DNA from: Chryseobacterium turcicum
Lineage (GTDB): Bacteria > Bacteroidota > Bacteroidia > Flavobacteriales > Weeksellaceae
Direction: 5' to 3'
DNA length: 64,000 nt
Assembly (NCBI RefSeq): GCF_021010565.1
Contig: NZ_JAJNAY010000001.1
Location: forward strand, 719,001-783,000
Shown here piece after piece: positions 47,027 through 54,613 of the stretch. Position numbers and translations under genes: made by a program. The notes under the pieces were generated by a model that made no database searches, was not told where the DNA came from, and worked only from the letters and a program-made list of their open reading frames with translations. Position 1 is the stretch's first letter. Each line of letters begins with the position of its first letter.

Positions 47027-48271
47027 TTAGATTTTCTTAAAAAGAACGCAAGCATTGTGCCCACCAAATCCAAAAGTATTACTCATGGCTACTTTTACAT
47101 CTTTTTTTACAGCGTTATTAAATGTAAAATTTAATCTGCTGTCGATGCTTTCATCATCAGTAAAATGGTTGATTGTAGGAGGTACAATACCATGAATTAT
47201 AGTTCCTAAAGCAGCAATCGCTTCAATAACACCGGCTGCACCTAAAAGATGGCCAGTCATTGATTTTGTAGAATTAATCTGAATGTCAAAAGCATGCTCA
47301 CCTAATAATCTTGAAATTGCGTTGGATTCTGCAATATCTCCTAATGGAGTAGAAGTACCATGCATATTGATATGATCTACTTCATCAGTAGTTAATCCTG
47401 CATCTTCCAGACAATTTTTCATTACTAAATAAGCTCCTAAACCTTCAGGATGAGGTGCCGTCATGTGATGTGCATCTGCACTCATACCGCCACCTAATAA
47501 TTCTGCATAGATTGTTGCTCCACGCTTCACAGCGTGTTCGTACTCTTCAAGGATGATAGATCCTGCTCCTTCACCTAAAACAAATCCGTCTCTGTCTTTG
47601 TCAAAAGGTCTTGATGCAGTAGTAGGGCTATCATTTCTTGTAGAAAGCGCCATCATAGCATTAAATCCTCCAACGCCACTTGCTGTAACAGCAGCTTCAG
47701 ACCCTCCACAAACGATAACGTCTGCTTTACCGAGCTGAATAAGCATTTTAGAATCAATTAATGCATTTGCAGATGATGCACAAGCAGAAACTGTAGTATA
47801 ATTGGGACCATGGAAACCATATTCTATAGAGATATGCCCCGGTGTAATATCCGCAATCATTTTAGGAATAAAGAAAGGGTTAAATCTTGGGATGTCTGTA
47901 TTTGCCCAGCCCAAAACTTCGGTTTCGAAAGTTTCTAAACCACCAATTCCTGATCCCCAAATCACTCCGACTCTGTTTTTATCAACATTGTCTTCCATGA
48001 TTCTTGAATGGCTCACTGCTTCTCTCGCAGCAACTAGCCCAAGCTGGGTGTTTCTATCCATTTTTTTAGCCTCTTTCTTTTCGAAATGGTCTAATGGATT
48101 GAAGTTTTTCACCTCGCAAGCAAACCTAGTTTTGAAGTTTGTGGCATCAAAAAGAGTAATAGGAGCGGCTCCGCTCTTGCCTTTTACAAGACTTTCCCAG
48201 TATTCATTCGCATTATTACCGACGGGTGTTATTGCGCCAAAACCAGTTACAACTACTCTTTTTAATTCCAT
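47027..48271 (-). CDS. fabF: beta-ketoacyl-ACP synthase II
   Basis: A fatty acid chain elongation condensing enzyme, 414 residues. Catalytic Cys is in TVSACASSANALIDS, the two histidines in NMHGTSTPLGD and MTGHLLGAAG, and the C-terminal glycine loop is NTFGFGGHNACVLF. It starts at MELKRVVVTGFGAITPVG. Directly downstream of acpP (33-base gap), the usual arrangement. Confidence 0.97.
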   Translation of the reverse strand: MELKRVVVTGFGAITPVGNNANEYWESLVKGKSGAAPITLFDATNFKTRFACEVKNFNPLDHFEKKEAKKMDRNTQLGLVAAREAVSHSRIMEDNVDKNRVGVIWGSGIGGLETFETEVLGWANTDIPRFNPFFIPKMIADITPGHISIEYGFHGPNYTTVSACASSANALIDSKMLIQLGKADVIVCGGSEAAVTASGVGGFNAMMALSTRNDSPTTASRPFDKDRDGFVLGEGAGSIILEEYEHAVKRGATIYAELLGGGMSADAHHMTAPHPEGLGAYLVMKNCLEDAGLTTDEVDHINMHGTSTPLGDIAESNAISRLLGEHAFDIQINSTKSMTGHLLGAAGVIEAIAALGTIIHGIVPPTINHFTDDESIDSRLNFTFNNAVKKDVKVAMSNTFGFGGHNACVLFKKI

Positions 48272-48304
48272 AAACTTTGTTTAAATTTCTTTTGTTGAAG
48301 AATA

Positions 48305-48544
48305 TTATTTATTTACTACTTCTTCGATATAAGCGATAGCGTGACCTACAGTAGTAATTTTTTCAGCCTGATCATCAGGAATCTGAATGTTGAATTCTTT
48401 TTCAAATTCCATAATTAATTCAACGGTATCCAAAGAATCAGCTCCTAAATCGTTAGTGAAGCTAGCCTCAGGAGTTACTTCTGTTTCTTCAACGTCAAGC
48501 TTATCAGCGATGATAGCTTTTACTCTTGATGCAATGTCTGACAT
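48305..48544 (-). CDS. acpP: acyl carrier protein
   Basis: A 79-residue carrier for growing fatty acids. The phosphopantetheine attachment serine lies in [18 protein letters not shown]. The start [11 protein letters not shown] at 48544 is the family start; the frame continues upstream to 48577 but those residues are not part of ACP. First gene of the acpP-fabF-rnc run, with a TATATTTG box 30 bases upstream. Confidence 0.97.
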   Translation of the reverse strand: MSDIASRVKAIIADKLDVEETEVTPEASFTNDLGADSLDTVELIMEFEKEFNIQIPDDQAEKITTVGHAIAYIEEVVNK

Positions 48545-48982
48545 AGTAAATTTTTTTTTTATTGTTAGATGGTGCAAATATATAAAATTCTTTACGATAA
48601 AACATTTTTTTAAACTTTTTTGTCACGAGTCTAATGTAATTTTCTTCTATCAAGTTTTAGTCTTTTCGTAATCAGGGTTTTATATTTTGGTTTAATTTTC
48701 AGACCTACCTAAGTATTAATATATAAAGATGATTGTTTTGGATTTTTTTTAATTATAAAATAGATAGAGGTAATGGGTAATGTTCAATAGTCTATAAGTT
48801 TAATTAACTTTAAAAGTAAATCTTGCGTTGTGAACTTGTATTTTAACATATTCTTTTGTTGAACCAGGAATGGTTGAAAGTATTTGAAGTTTTAAGTATT
48901 TGAAATTTCATTAATAATATAAGCGTATTGTATTTATGTTTTAACTATCTTTATCATACCATTAAATTTAAAAAATAATAAC
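48545..48982. other. intergenic region between divergent acpP and peptide gene
   Basis: 438 AT-rich bases. It contains the acpP promoter box, two copies of AAGTATTTGAA (48878-48888 and 48894-48904), and a possible plus-strand promoter for the peptide gene with TTG at 48928-48930 and TATCTTTA at 48946-48953. No other gene is visible. Confidence 0.5.
48575..48582 (-). promoter_or_regulatory. -7 box of the acpP operon
   Basis: TATATTTG on the minus strand, perfect TAnnTTTG; no clear -33 box. Confidence 0.6.
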
Positions 48983-49147
48983 ATGAAAAACTTGAAAAAA
49001 TTAAGAAAAGATCAATTAAAAACAATTAAAGGGTCGGGTGGAGTTAAAGAATTACCGGATCCAGATTTTTGCATGTATTACTGTGATGGGATTGTAATTT
49101 GTGCAACTTGTAGTGATGATTTTAAATGCCCGGATAATTCTATTTAA
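48983..49147 (+). CDS. GG-leader cysteine-rich peptide (bacteriocin-like precursor)
   Basis: A 54-residue frame. The N-terminus MKNLKKLRKDQLKTIKGSGG is a typical double-glycine leader of the kind seen on small Chryseobacterium bacteriocin-like proteins, with L-x-x-x-L-K-x-I-x-G before the GG. The predicted mature part has 34 residues and five cysteines (positions 30, 34, 40, 43, 49) in an acidic context (PDPDFCMYYCDG, CATCSDDFKC). It has its own promoter-like sequence and a strong terminator. No modification enzyme, peptidase-ABC transporter or immunity gene is next to it, so it would be an orphan precursor served from elsewhere. Function is inferred. Confidence 0.72.
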   Translation: MKNLKKLRKDQLKTIKGSGGVKELPDPDFCMYYCDGIVICATCSDDFKCPDNSI

Positions 49148-49205
49148 TTAGATGGTTTAAAAGGAGTTCTAAAAGAGTCTTTAGGATGTCTAATGTTAAG
49201 AAATT

Positions 49206-49238
49206 AAAAAACCACTGATTGTCAGTGGTTTTTTTTTT
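49206..49238. terminator. terminator shared by the peptide gene and ssrA
   Basis: AAAAACCACTGA and TCAGTGGTTTTT form a 12-bp stem with a 3-base loop; a T-run on the plus strand and T-rich sequence on the minus strand. Confidence 0.85.
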
Positions 49239-49246
49239 GTGTAATG

Positions 49247-49645
49247 TGGAGTTGGAGGGATTCGAACCCTCGTCCAAACAAGCAATACATAAGATTTCTA
49301 CATGCTTATTTTGCTGTTGGTTTTCGAATATAAGCAGAGAGCAAACACCCAACTTATACCTTATCTTCTAAAATTTTCGAGTCTTGGCCGAAGCTTCCAA
49401 AACCTTATTTTTGCATTACTATATCCCAGAATCAAACGCCGCAAAACAGAGCATTTGTGAGACATCTTGCTTCCCTACTGAAATCTTCGGGAAAACGCTT
49501 GATCTACTATACTTCGATATTAAGCTGCAAGAGCGAACTCTTCGTTGCCAGTTAAAATTTTGTAGCAAGGGATTAAAGAGATCGCGCTACGGTTCTCTGC
49601 ATGCTTACTTACCCATTGGTCTTGCTGTCGAAACCAGTCAACCCC
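49247..49645 (-). ncRNA. ssrA: transfer-messenger RNA (tmRNA)
   Basis: About 399 bases. The 5' end GGGGTTGACTGGTTTCGACAG and the 3' end (T-arm GAGGGTTCGAATCCCTC followed by CAACTCC and A) form the tRNA-Ala-like domain; the acceptor arms pair with one G-T. The tag frame at 49549-49520 (minus) encodes G-N-E-E-F-A-L-A-A then TAA, ending in the ALAA degradation signal. The 3' CCA is not encoded. It rescues stalled ribosomes with SmpB. A consensus -7 box lies 14 bases upstream, and a terminator is shared with the peptide gene. Confidence 0.95.
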
Positions 49646-49659
49646 ATAGATTAGTAATG

Positions 49660-49667
49660 CAAATATA
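49660..49667 (-). promoter_or_regulatory. -7 box of ssrA
   Basis: TATATTTG on the minus strand, 14 bases upstream of the mature tmRNA 5' end. Confidence 0.7.
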
Positions 49668-49738
49668 CGTTTTTTTGTTTAAATTAAACTTATTTTGAGA
49701 TGGCTGTTGTAAAATATTTAAATTTAAAGCTAGATAAT

Positions 49739-49769
49739 TTTGTGGTCTCGTAAAAAACACTTAGTTTTG
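49739..49769 (+). promoter_or_regulatory. promoter of rpsU
   Basis: TTTG at 49739-49742 and TAGTTTTG at 49762-49769 with 19 bases between, a good Bacteroidetes -33/-7 pair, 23 bases before the ATG. Confidence 0.7.
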
Positions 49770-49792
49770 CAATCCAAAATGAGATGTAAATT

Positions 49793-49990
49793 ATGTTAAT
49801 AATACCTGTAAAAGATGGTGAATCCATCGATAGAGCACTGAAAAAATACAAGAGAAAATTTGATAAAACTGGTACAGTTCGTCAATTAAGATCTAGACAA
49901 GCTTTTATTAAGCCTTCTGTAACTCTTAGACAATCTAGGCTGAAAGCAGCTTATAAGCAAAGAGGATTAAGCAAGGAAGAGCAAGCTTAA
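49793..49990 (+). CDS. rpsU: 30S ribosomal protein S21
   Basis: A 65-residue basic ribosomal protein of the small subunit. The pattern ESIDRALKKYKRKFDKTGTVRQLRSRQAF is typical of S21. It is first in the block rpsU-xerC-hpf. A long terminator hairpin separates it from xerC. Confidence 0.95.
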   Translation: MLIIPVKDGESIDRALKKYKRKFDKTGTVRQLRSRQAFIKPSVTLRQSRLKAAYKQRGLSKEEQA

Positions 49991-50012
49991 GAAATTTTCT
50001 TAAACACATACT

Positions 50013-50055
50013 AAATCACTTCTTAAATAGTTATATTTGAGAAGTGATTTTTTGT
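50013..50055 (+). terminator. rpsU terminator with an embedded promoter box
   Basis: A 17-bp stem pairing 50013-50029 with 50034-50050 (one G-T pair), loop GTTA, then a T-rich tail. The right arm and loop contain TATATTTG (50032-50039), a consensus -7 box that could drive xerC. Confidence 0.8.
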
Positions 50056-50071
50056 TTTTATACTTACCAAA

Positions 50072-50959
50072 ATGCGAGATAAATTTTTAGATTATTTACA
50101 GTTTGAAAAAAGGTATTCGCCTCATACCATTATAAGTTATCGTCGTGATCTTGACGATTTTTACTCTTTTTATCTTAAAACCGAATCTTCAGAAGATCTT
50201 CTTAAAGCTGATAAAAAAATTATAAGAAATTTTGTTGTCGAGCTTAGTGAAAGTGGCATTTCTAAAAGAACGGTTAATCGAAAGCTTTCTACGCTTCGTA
50301 GTTTTTATTTATTCCTTCTAAGGTTGGGCGAAATTGAAGTTTCTCCAGTTGAAAGCATATCATCATTAAAATTTTATCCCGAAAAGCAAATTCCCATCTC
50401 TCAGGATGAAATGGAGGTTCTGCAGGATGAAGTTTTTTCTAATGTGGAAGATTTGCTTCAAAAATCTATTGTCGAAATCTTATATCAAACAGGAATTAGG
50501 AAATCTGAACTTTGTGGCTTAATATTTGAACGGGTAAACTTAGAAGAAAATGAACTGAAAATCTTAGGAAAAGGGAATAAGGAAAGGTATATACCGATTT
50601 CTGAAAATTTGAGTTTAATGCTTAAAGACTATAGTAAGACACGAAAACCATTAGAGGAATTTAAGTCTTATTTTTTTATCAATAAAAAGGGAAAAAAACT
50701 TACAGAAAAATTTGTCTATGTAGTAGTTAATAAGTACCTTAGTCTTATAACTTCTAAACAAAAAAGAAGTCCTCACATTTTAAGGCACAGCTTCGCGACG
50801 CATGTTTTAGATAATGGGGCAGAGATATCAAAAGTTAAAAAAATATTGGGCCATTCAAGTCTTGCAAGCACACAAGTGTACACTAATGCCAATATTGAAC
50901 AGTTGAAAAAAGTGTTTAATCAAGCTCATCCAAGAGCAATTAAAAAAGAAGAATTATGA
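50072..50959 (+). CDS. xerC: tyrosine recombinase XerC/XerD family
   Basis: A 295-residue site-specific recombinase for chromosome dimer resolution. It has an N-terminal SAM-like core-binding domain (1-90) and a catalytic domain with R143 (TGIRKSEL), a K around 168, H235 and R238 (HILRHSFATH), H261 (LGHSSLAST) and nucleophile Y270. The gene symbol follows usual annotation; XerC and XerD cannot be separated safely from sequence alone. It overlaps hpf by 4 bases (ATGA). Confidence 0.9.
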   Translation: MRDKFLDYLQFEKRYSPHTIISYRRDLDDFYSFYLKTESSEDLLKADKKIIRNFVVELSESGISKRTVNRKLSTLRSFYLFLLRLGEIEVSPVESISSLKFYPEKQIPISQDEMEVLQDEVFSNVEDLLQKSIVEILYQTGIRKSELCGLIFERVNLEENELKILGKGNKERYIPISENLSLMLKDYSKTRKPLEEFKSYFFINKKGKKLTEKFVYVVVNKYLSLITSKQKRSPHILRHSFATHVLDNGAEISKVKKILGHSSLASTQVYTNANIEQLKKVFNQAHPRAIKKEEL

Positions 50960-51246
50960 AGATTTCAGTACAAGCAATCGGCTTAACTCCACACGAACCA
51001 CTAGAGTCACATGTAGACAAAAAAGTAAGTAAACTAGGTACGTTTTATGACAAAATTCAAGAATGTAAAGTTTTTTTGAAAGTTGAAAACAATGCCGATA
51101 AAACAAATAAAACCACCGAATTGATTTTGGTCGTTCCAGGTGATGATATTGTAGTAAAAAAGACATCTTCGAGTTTTGAAGAAAGTTTAGATCTTTGTGT
51201 TGATGCGGCTAAGAAACTGTTAATCAAGAAAAAAGAGCTGGCTTAG
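50956..51246 (+). CDS. hpf: ribosome hibernation-promoting factor, short form
   Basis: A 96-residue HPF/YfiA-type protein that binds the 30S decoding region in resting cells. It starts MKISVQAIGLTPHEPLESHVDKKVSKL and contains the VVKKTSSSFEESLDLCVDAAKKLLIKKKE helix. The C-terminal dimerisation domain of long HPF is absent, so it is the short type. It is translationally coupled to xerC (ATGA). Confidence 0.9.
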   Translation: MKISVQAIGLTPHEPLESHVDKKVSKLGTFYDKIQECKVFLKVENNADKTNKTTELILVVPGDDIVVKKTSSSFEESLDLCVDAAKKLLIKKKELA

Positions 51247-51276
51247 AAAAAAAAGTAAAAAAACTTTGATAAAAAG

Positions 51277-51308
51277 TTTGAGATTTCAAAAAATCTGTTC
51301 TATATTTG
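51277..51308 (+). promoter_or_regulatory. tRNA cluster promoter
   Basis: TTTG at 51277-51280 and TATATTTG at 51301-51308 separated by 20 bases: a textbook Bacteroidetes promoter, 45 bases before the first tRNA. Confidence 0.8.
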
Positions 51309-51353
51309 CAATCGCAAAAAAGAACATCGATCTTTTGAAATCTTTTTAATTTT

Positions 51354-51427
51354 GCCTCCGTAGCTCAGCTGGCTAGAGCAGCTGATTTGTAATCAGCAGG
51401 TCGTGGGTTCGAGTCCCTCTGGAGGCT
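51354..51427 (+). tRNA. tRNA-Thr (anticodon TGT)
   Basis: 74 bases. Acceptor GCCTCCG pairs with TGGAGGC; anticodon loop TTTGTAA reads ACA codons; the T-loop is GGTTCGAGTCC-like. CCA is not encoded. Confidence 0.95.
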
Positions 51428-51447
51428 CAATTTAATATAAAATATCT

Positions 51448-51528
51448 GGGGAGATTCCAGAGTGGCTAAATGGGACTGACTGTAACTCAGTTGCTTCGGC
51501 TTCGCAGGTTCGAATCCTGCTCTCCCCA
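51448..51528 (+). tRNA. tRNA-Tyr (anticodon GTA)
   Basis: 81 bases with a long variable arm (class II tRNA). Acceptor GGGGAGA pairs with TCTCCCC; anticodon loop CTGTAAC; discriminator A. Confidence 0.95.
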
Positions 51529-51614
51529 CATTTTATATTAAAAAAAGTCTTGTAAGTTATAAAGGTTTTCCTTTAGATTTACATCCGTTAACCAATAGTT
51601 TTGGAAACAAAATT

Positions 51615-51687
51615 GCGAAAGTAGCTCAGTTGGTAGAGCGTCAGCCTTCCAAGCTGAATGTCGCGAGTTCGACCCTCGTCTTTCGCT
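51615..51687 (+). tRNA. tRNA-Gly (anticodon TCC)
   Basis: 73 bases. Acceptor GCGAAAG pairs with CTTTCGC; anticodon loop CTTCCAA; discriminator T. Confidence 0.95.
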
Positions 51688-51690
51688 CAA

Positions 51691-51722
51691 AAAAAATCAT
51701 ACTCTATAGTGTGATTTTTTTG
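51691..51722 (+). terminator. hairpin between tRNA-Gly and tRNA-Thr
   Basis: AAAAAATCATACT paired with AGTGTGATTTTTT around a CTAT loop (one G-T pair), ending in a T-run. A likely terminator within the tRNA cluster. Confidence 0.75.
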
Positions 51723-51727
51723 TTTAG

Positions 51728-51799
51728 GCCGACTTAGCTCAGCGGTAGAGTGCTTCCTTGGTAAGGAAGAGGTCACGGGTTCAAGTCCCGTAGTTGGCT
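51728..51799 (+). tRNA. tRNA-Thr (anticodon GGT)
   Basis: 72 bases. Acceptor GCCGACT pairs with AGTTGGC (one G-T); anticodon loop TTGGTAA reads ACC/ACU. It is the last tRNA before the metal-efflux module. Confidence 0.95.
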
Positions 51800-51807
51800 C
51801 ACTTTTT

Positions 51808-51831
51808 ATCCCGATTTCTTCGGGATTTTTT
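51808..51831 (+). terminator. terminator after the tRNA cluster
   Basis: ATCCCGA paired with TCGGGAT around a TTTCT loop, then TTTTT. Confidence 0.8.
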
Positions 51832-52079
51832 ATGCCTTCCACATTATTATAAAACTCATTGCGTATTCTTAATTTTCAAAATATATTAAACGCTTTCGTT
51901 TCGCTTAAATCAAAGTTTAATATTATTTTAATCAATCATAATATAAAGATTAAAAGACTTTAGAAATAAGACTTTAGATATTTCAAATATTTTTATCCTT
52001 GTACTTTAATGTTTCCACAGCGTTTAATTCAACGGATAATCTTGAAATTTTCATTAAATTCGTCATAAATATATTCTTG

Positions 52080-52760
52080 ATGAACATTCTCTTATTAGAA
52101 GACGACCTTATTCTCTCTGCAGAATTGTGTAAGTTTTTAGAATCAAATCATTTTACCTGTGATCGAATTTATGATGGTGAAACTTTTCTCCGTCAAATAA
52201 AGAATAACAGCTATGATTTGTATCTTTTAGACATTAATGTACCAAAAGTAAATGGGCTTGATGTTTGCCAAACCATTCGTTCTTTCGATAAAAATACACC
52301 GATTATCATTATTTCCGCTTACGGCGATATTTCAGATAAGAAAGATGCTTTTACAAGATTGGCTGATGATTATTTGGTGAAACCTTTTCAGTTTGAAGAA
52401 TTATTACTTCGCATGAACTCTCTTTTAAGACGAAAGGTTCCTGCAGACAATATAGATTTAGATATTATAAGAATTGATGATTTAATTATCAATAAAACGG
52501 AGCAAAAGGTTTTTAGAGCAGGAAACGAAATTGCGTTGACTTTAAAAGAGTTTCAGCTTCTCGTTTATCTTGCGGAAGCGCAGGGTAGGACGGTTTCTAA
52601 GCAACAAATTACTGAGAATGTATGGGAACATAATTTTAATACCAATACCAATACAGTAGAAGTTTATATCAATTTTCTAAGAAAAAAAATTGACAAAGAA
52701 TATAAAGTAAAGTTGATTCATACCAGATCGGGTTTCGGTTACTATTTAAATCCTTTGTAA
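52080..52760 (+). CDS. response regulator, OmpR family
   Basis: A 226-residue DNA-binding response regulator. The receiver domain has the acidic pair ED at residues 7-8, phospho-accepting D51 (YLLDINVPK), Thr/Ser in IIIISAYGD and Lys in LVKPFQFEE. The C-terminal winged helix reads TLKEFQLLVYLAEAQGRTVSKQQI and ends HTRSGFGYYL. The start at 52080 fits the family; the frame extends upstream to 51999 through AT-rich leader. It pairs with the kinase 42 bases downstream and probably controls the efflux genes that follow (CzcR/CusR-like by context). Confidence 0.92.
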   Translation: MNILLLEDDLILSAELCKFLESNHFTCDRIYDGETFLRQIKNNSYDLYLLDINVPKVNGLDVCQTIRSFDKNTPIIIISAYGDISDKKDAFTRLADDYLVKPFQFEELLLRMNSLLRRKVPADNIDLDIIRIDDLIINKTEQKVFRAGNEIALTLKEFQLLVYLAEAQGRTVSKQQITENVWEHNFNTNTNTVEVYINFLRKKIDKEYKVKLIHTRSGFGYYLNPL

Positions 52761-52802
52761 ACAAAACTAAAAATCGACAACCAAAAACCAATAACTATTT
52801 AG

Positions 52803-54167
52803 ATGTCTTTAAAAAGAAAGATTGCGCTTACGCTAAGTGTTTCGTTTTCCCTGCTTTTTGGGGTTGTTTTAATCATTATTTATCTTTCGTTTAATGATTT
52901 CCGTAGGGAAGAGTTTAAAGACCGATTTGTAAGGCGATTAGGGTTTACCACCAACTTTATTTCAAAATCTAAAAATTTTGAGAACGAAGCGCCTATTTTT
53001 TTTAATGAAAATTCAGATAACTTCCTTCTCAATGAAACCATTTTAATTTTTAATGGTCAAAAAGAGCTAATATACAGCACCATTAAAGACCAAAAAGTAA
53101 CATGGAATAAAGAACTTCTTGTTGAGCTCGATAAGAAAAAAGACATCTACAACGAAGATGTTGTACCGGAAGTGTATGCTGCTTTAAAAAACATCAACGG
53201 AGAAAATTACTACATTCTCACCAGTGCATACGATACCAACGGGAAATCGAAGTTGGAGTATTTGAAATATCTTTTAATTACCGCTTTTATTACCTGCACC
53301 TTACTGATTGGTTTTTTTAGTTATTATTTTATGGGTAAATTTCTTCAGCCTTTGGAAGATTTAAATAAAGAAATTTCTGAAGTCACTGCTCATAAACTTA
53401 CCACACAAATTCCGGTAGAGCAGTCGAATGACGAAATAAGTATTTTGGCAAATTCATTTAATACAATGATTTCGAGATTGAATGACGTTTTTCAGTCACA
53501 GAAAGATTTTACGGCAAGTGCATCCCACGAAATCAGGACACCGATTACAAGAATGGCTTTTCAGTTGGAAAATTTAATTAAACTCGAGCAACATTCTCCT
53601 GAAACTCTTTCTGCTTTAAAACAGATGCTGAAAGATGTATATCAATTGTCTGACCTTACGAATTCTTTATTGCTTCTTACAAAATTTGATAAAGAAAATA
53701 TTCAGAGTATTTATGAAGAGGTAAGAATTGATGAAGTCATTTTTGAATCTTTCGACCGTGTACAGAAAAGTTATCCCCATCTTAAAATGGATTTTCTTAT
53801 TTCCGAAGAAACTCAGGAAAATGCTTTTCTTACCATTAACGGAGTGCAGTCGCTTTTAGATATTGTATTTATTAATTTACTGAAAAATGCAGCAGTCTAT
53901 TCTGATAATGCTGATGTGAAAATTCTTATAACCGAAAATGAAAATCATTTAACAGTTGATGTACTTTCTCAAGGTAATACGATTTCTGAAGAAGAGCTGC
54001 CAAAACTTTTTGAAGCGTTTATGCGCGGAAATAATTCTCAGAATATTTCAGGCTCTGGTTTAGGGCTTCGTATTGCTAAAAGAATTTTAGAATATCATAA
54101 TGCTAAAATCAATTACAATTCCCCTGCTGAAAATATGAATAAGTTTAGCGTGATTTTCAATAAATAA
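52803..54167 (+). CDS. sensor histidine kinase with HAMP domain
   Basis: A 454-residue inner-membrane kinase. One helix at about residues 8-29 and a second at about 155-176 flank a small periplasmic sensor domain of about 125 residues. A HAMP linker follows (GKFLQPLEDLNKEISEVTAHKL), then the H-box ASASHEIRTPITRM with H at about 242, the N-box around NLLKNAAVYS, and the G-box GSGLGLRIAKRILE. No metal-binding Cys/His cluster stands out in the sensor domain. It is the partner of the regulator at 52080. Confidence 0.92.
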   Translation: MSLKRKIALTLSVSFSLLFGVVLIIIYLSFNDFRREEFKDRFVRRLGFTTNFISKSKNFENEAPIFFNENSDNFLLNETILIFNGQKELIYSTIKDQKVTWNKELLVELDKKKDIYNEDVVPEVYAALKNINGENYYILTSAYDTNGKSKLEYLKYLLITAFITCTLLIGFFSYYFMGKFLQPLEDLNKEISEVTAHKLTTQIPVEQSNDEISILANSFNTMISRLNDVFQSQKDFTASASHEIRTPITRMAFQLENLIKLEQHSPETLSALKQMLKDVYQLSDLTNSLLLLTKFDKENIQSIYEEVRIDEVIFESFDRVQKSYPHLKMDFLISEETQENAFLTINGVQSLLDIVFINLLKNAAVYSDNADVKILITENENHLTVDVLSQGNTISEEELPKLFEAFMRGNNSQNISGSGLGLRIAKRILEYHNAKINYNSPAENMNKFSVIFNK

Positions 54168-54276
54168 AATTTTAAAATAAAATCTGTGGGAAAATTATAA
54201 GAGACTGTTTAAATTTTATTAATATAAATTCTGCAAGATTGGCTTTTGATTTTTTTTCAATCATTTTTTATATAAT

Positions 54277-54349
54277 TCTCGCAGATCGTACAGATTTAGC
54301 AGATTAAAAACAGAGGAATCAATCTGCTAAATCAGCAAAATCTGCGAGA
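54277..54349. repeat. large inverted repeat (GCAGATTTAGCAGATT type)
   Basis: Two 29-base arms (54277-54305 and 54321-54349) separated by 15 bases. Each begins or ends TCTCGCAGAT and GATTTAGCAGATT; the six bases between those blocks differ. Elements built on GCAGATTTAGCAGATT are, to my memory, frequent in Flavobacteriia intergenic DNA. Confidence 0.75.
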
Positions 54350-54383
54350 TAAATTATTTTCATTTAAATTTAAACATTCTCTA

Positions 54384-54506
54384 AACCATTAAGAAGACTT
54401 ACTGAGTTAAGAATATTAAGCTGAGCTTTGCTTTAAGTACTTGTCATTTTAAAATCTATTTGATTTTTCTTAATAAAACTTAACTTCTTAAATCTCCTTA
54501 ATGGTT
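54384..54506. repeat. dispersed AACCATTAAG intergenic element, copy 2
   Basis: Left arm 54384-54412 starts AACCATTAAGAAGA and right arm 54479-54506 ends CTCCTTAATGGTT; the arms are imperfect complements. The right part (54441-54506) closely matches 985-1050. Confidence 0.65.
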
Positions 54507-54613
54507 CAAAAAACGTTTTATTTTTTTCTAAAATCCAAATTTAATTTTTTTTTAAGCCTCCTTTAAGTTCGTTTTAATCGAGCAACCGCATTTTTGTCAT
54601 CAAAATAGAGAGA

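Larger units (their letters stand above)
54168..54613. other. 446-base intergenic region carrying two inverted-repeat elements
   Basis: Between the sensor kinase and the TolC-like gene. It holds the inverted repeats at 54277-54349 and 54384-54506 described separately. No gene is visible. Confidence 0.6.

Noticed and set aside
48878..48904. CRISPR-like direct repeats
   Set aside because: There are only two 11-base copies with a 5-base gap and no cas genes; the same holds for the repeats at 39153 and 11273.
49384..49698. Open frame of 104 residues on the plus strand
   Set aside because: It lies across the tmRNA gene on the opposite strand and has no protein-like features; the RNA gene explains the sequence.
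50072..50959. xerC as the integrase of a mobile element
   Set aside because: It sits in the housekeeping block rpsU-xerC-hpf with an ATGA overlap to hpf, and its size and motifs fit chromosomal Xer recombinases.
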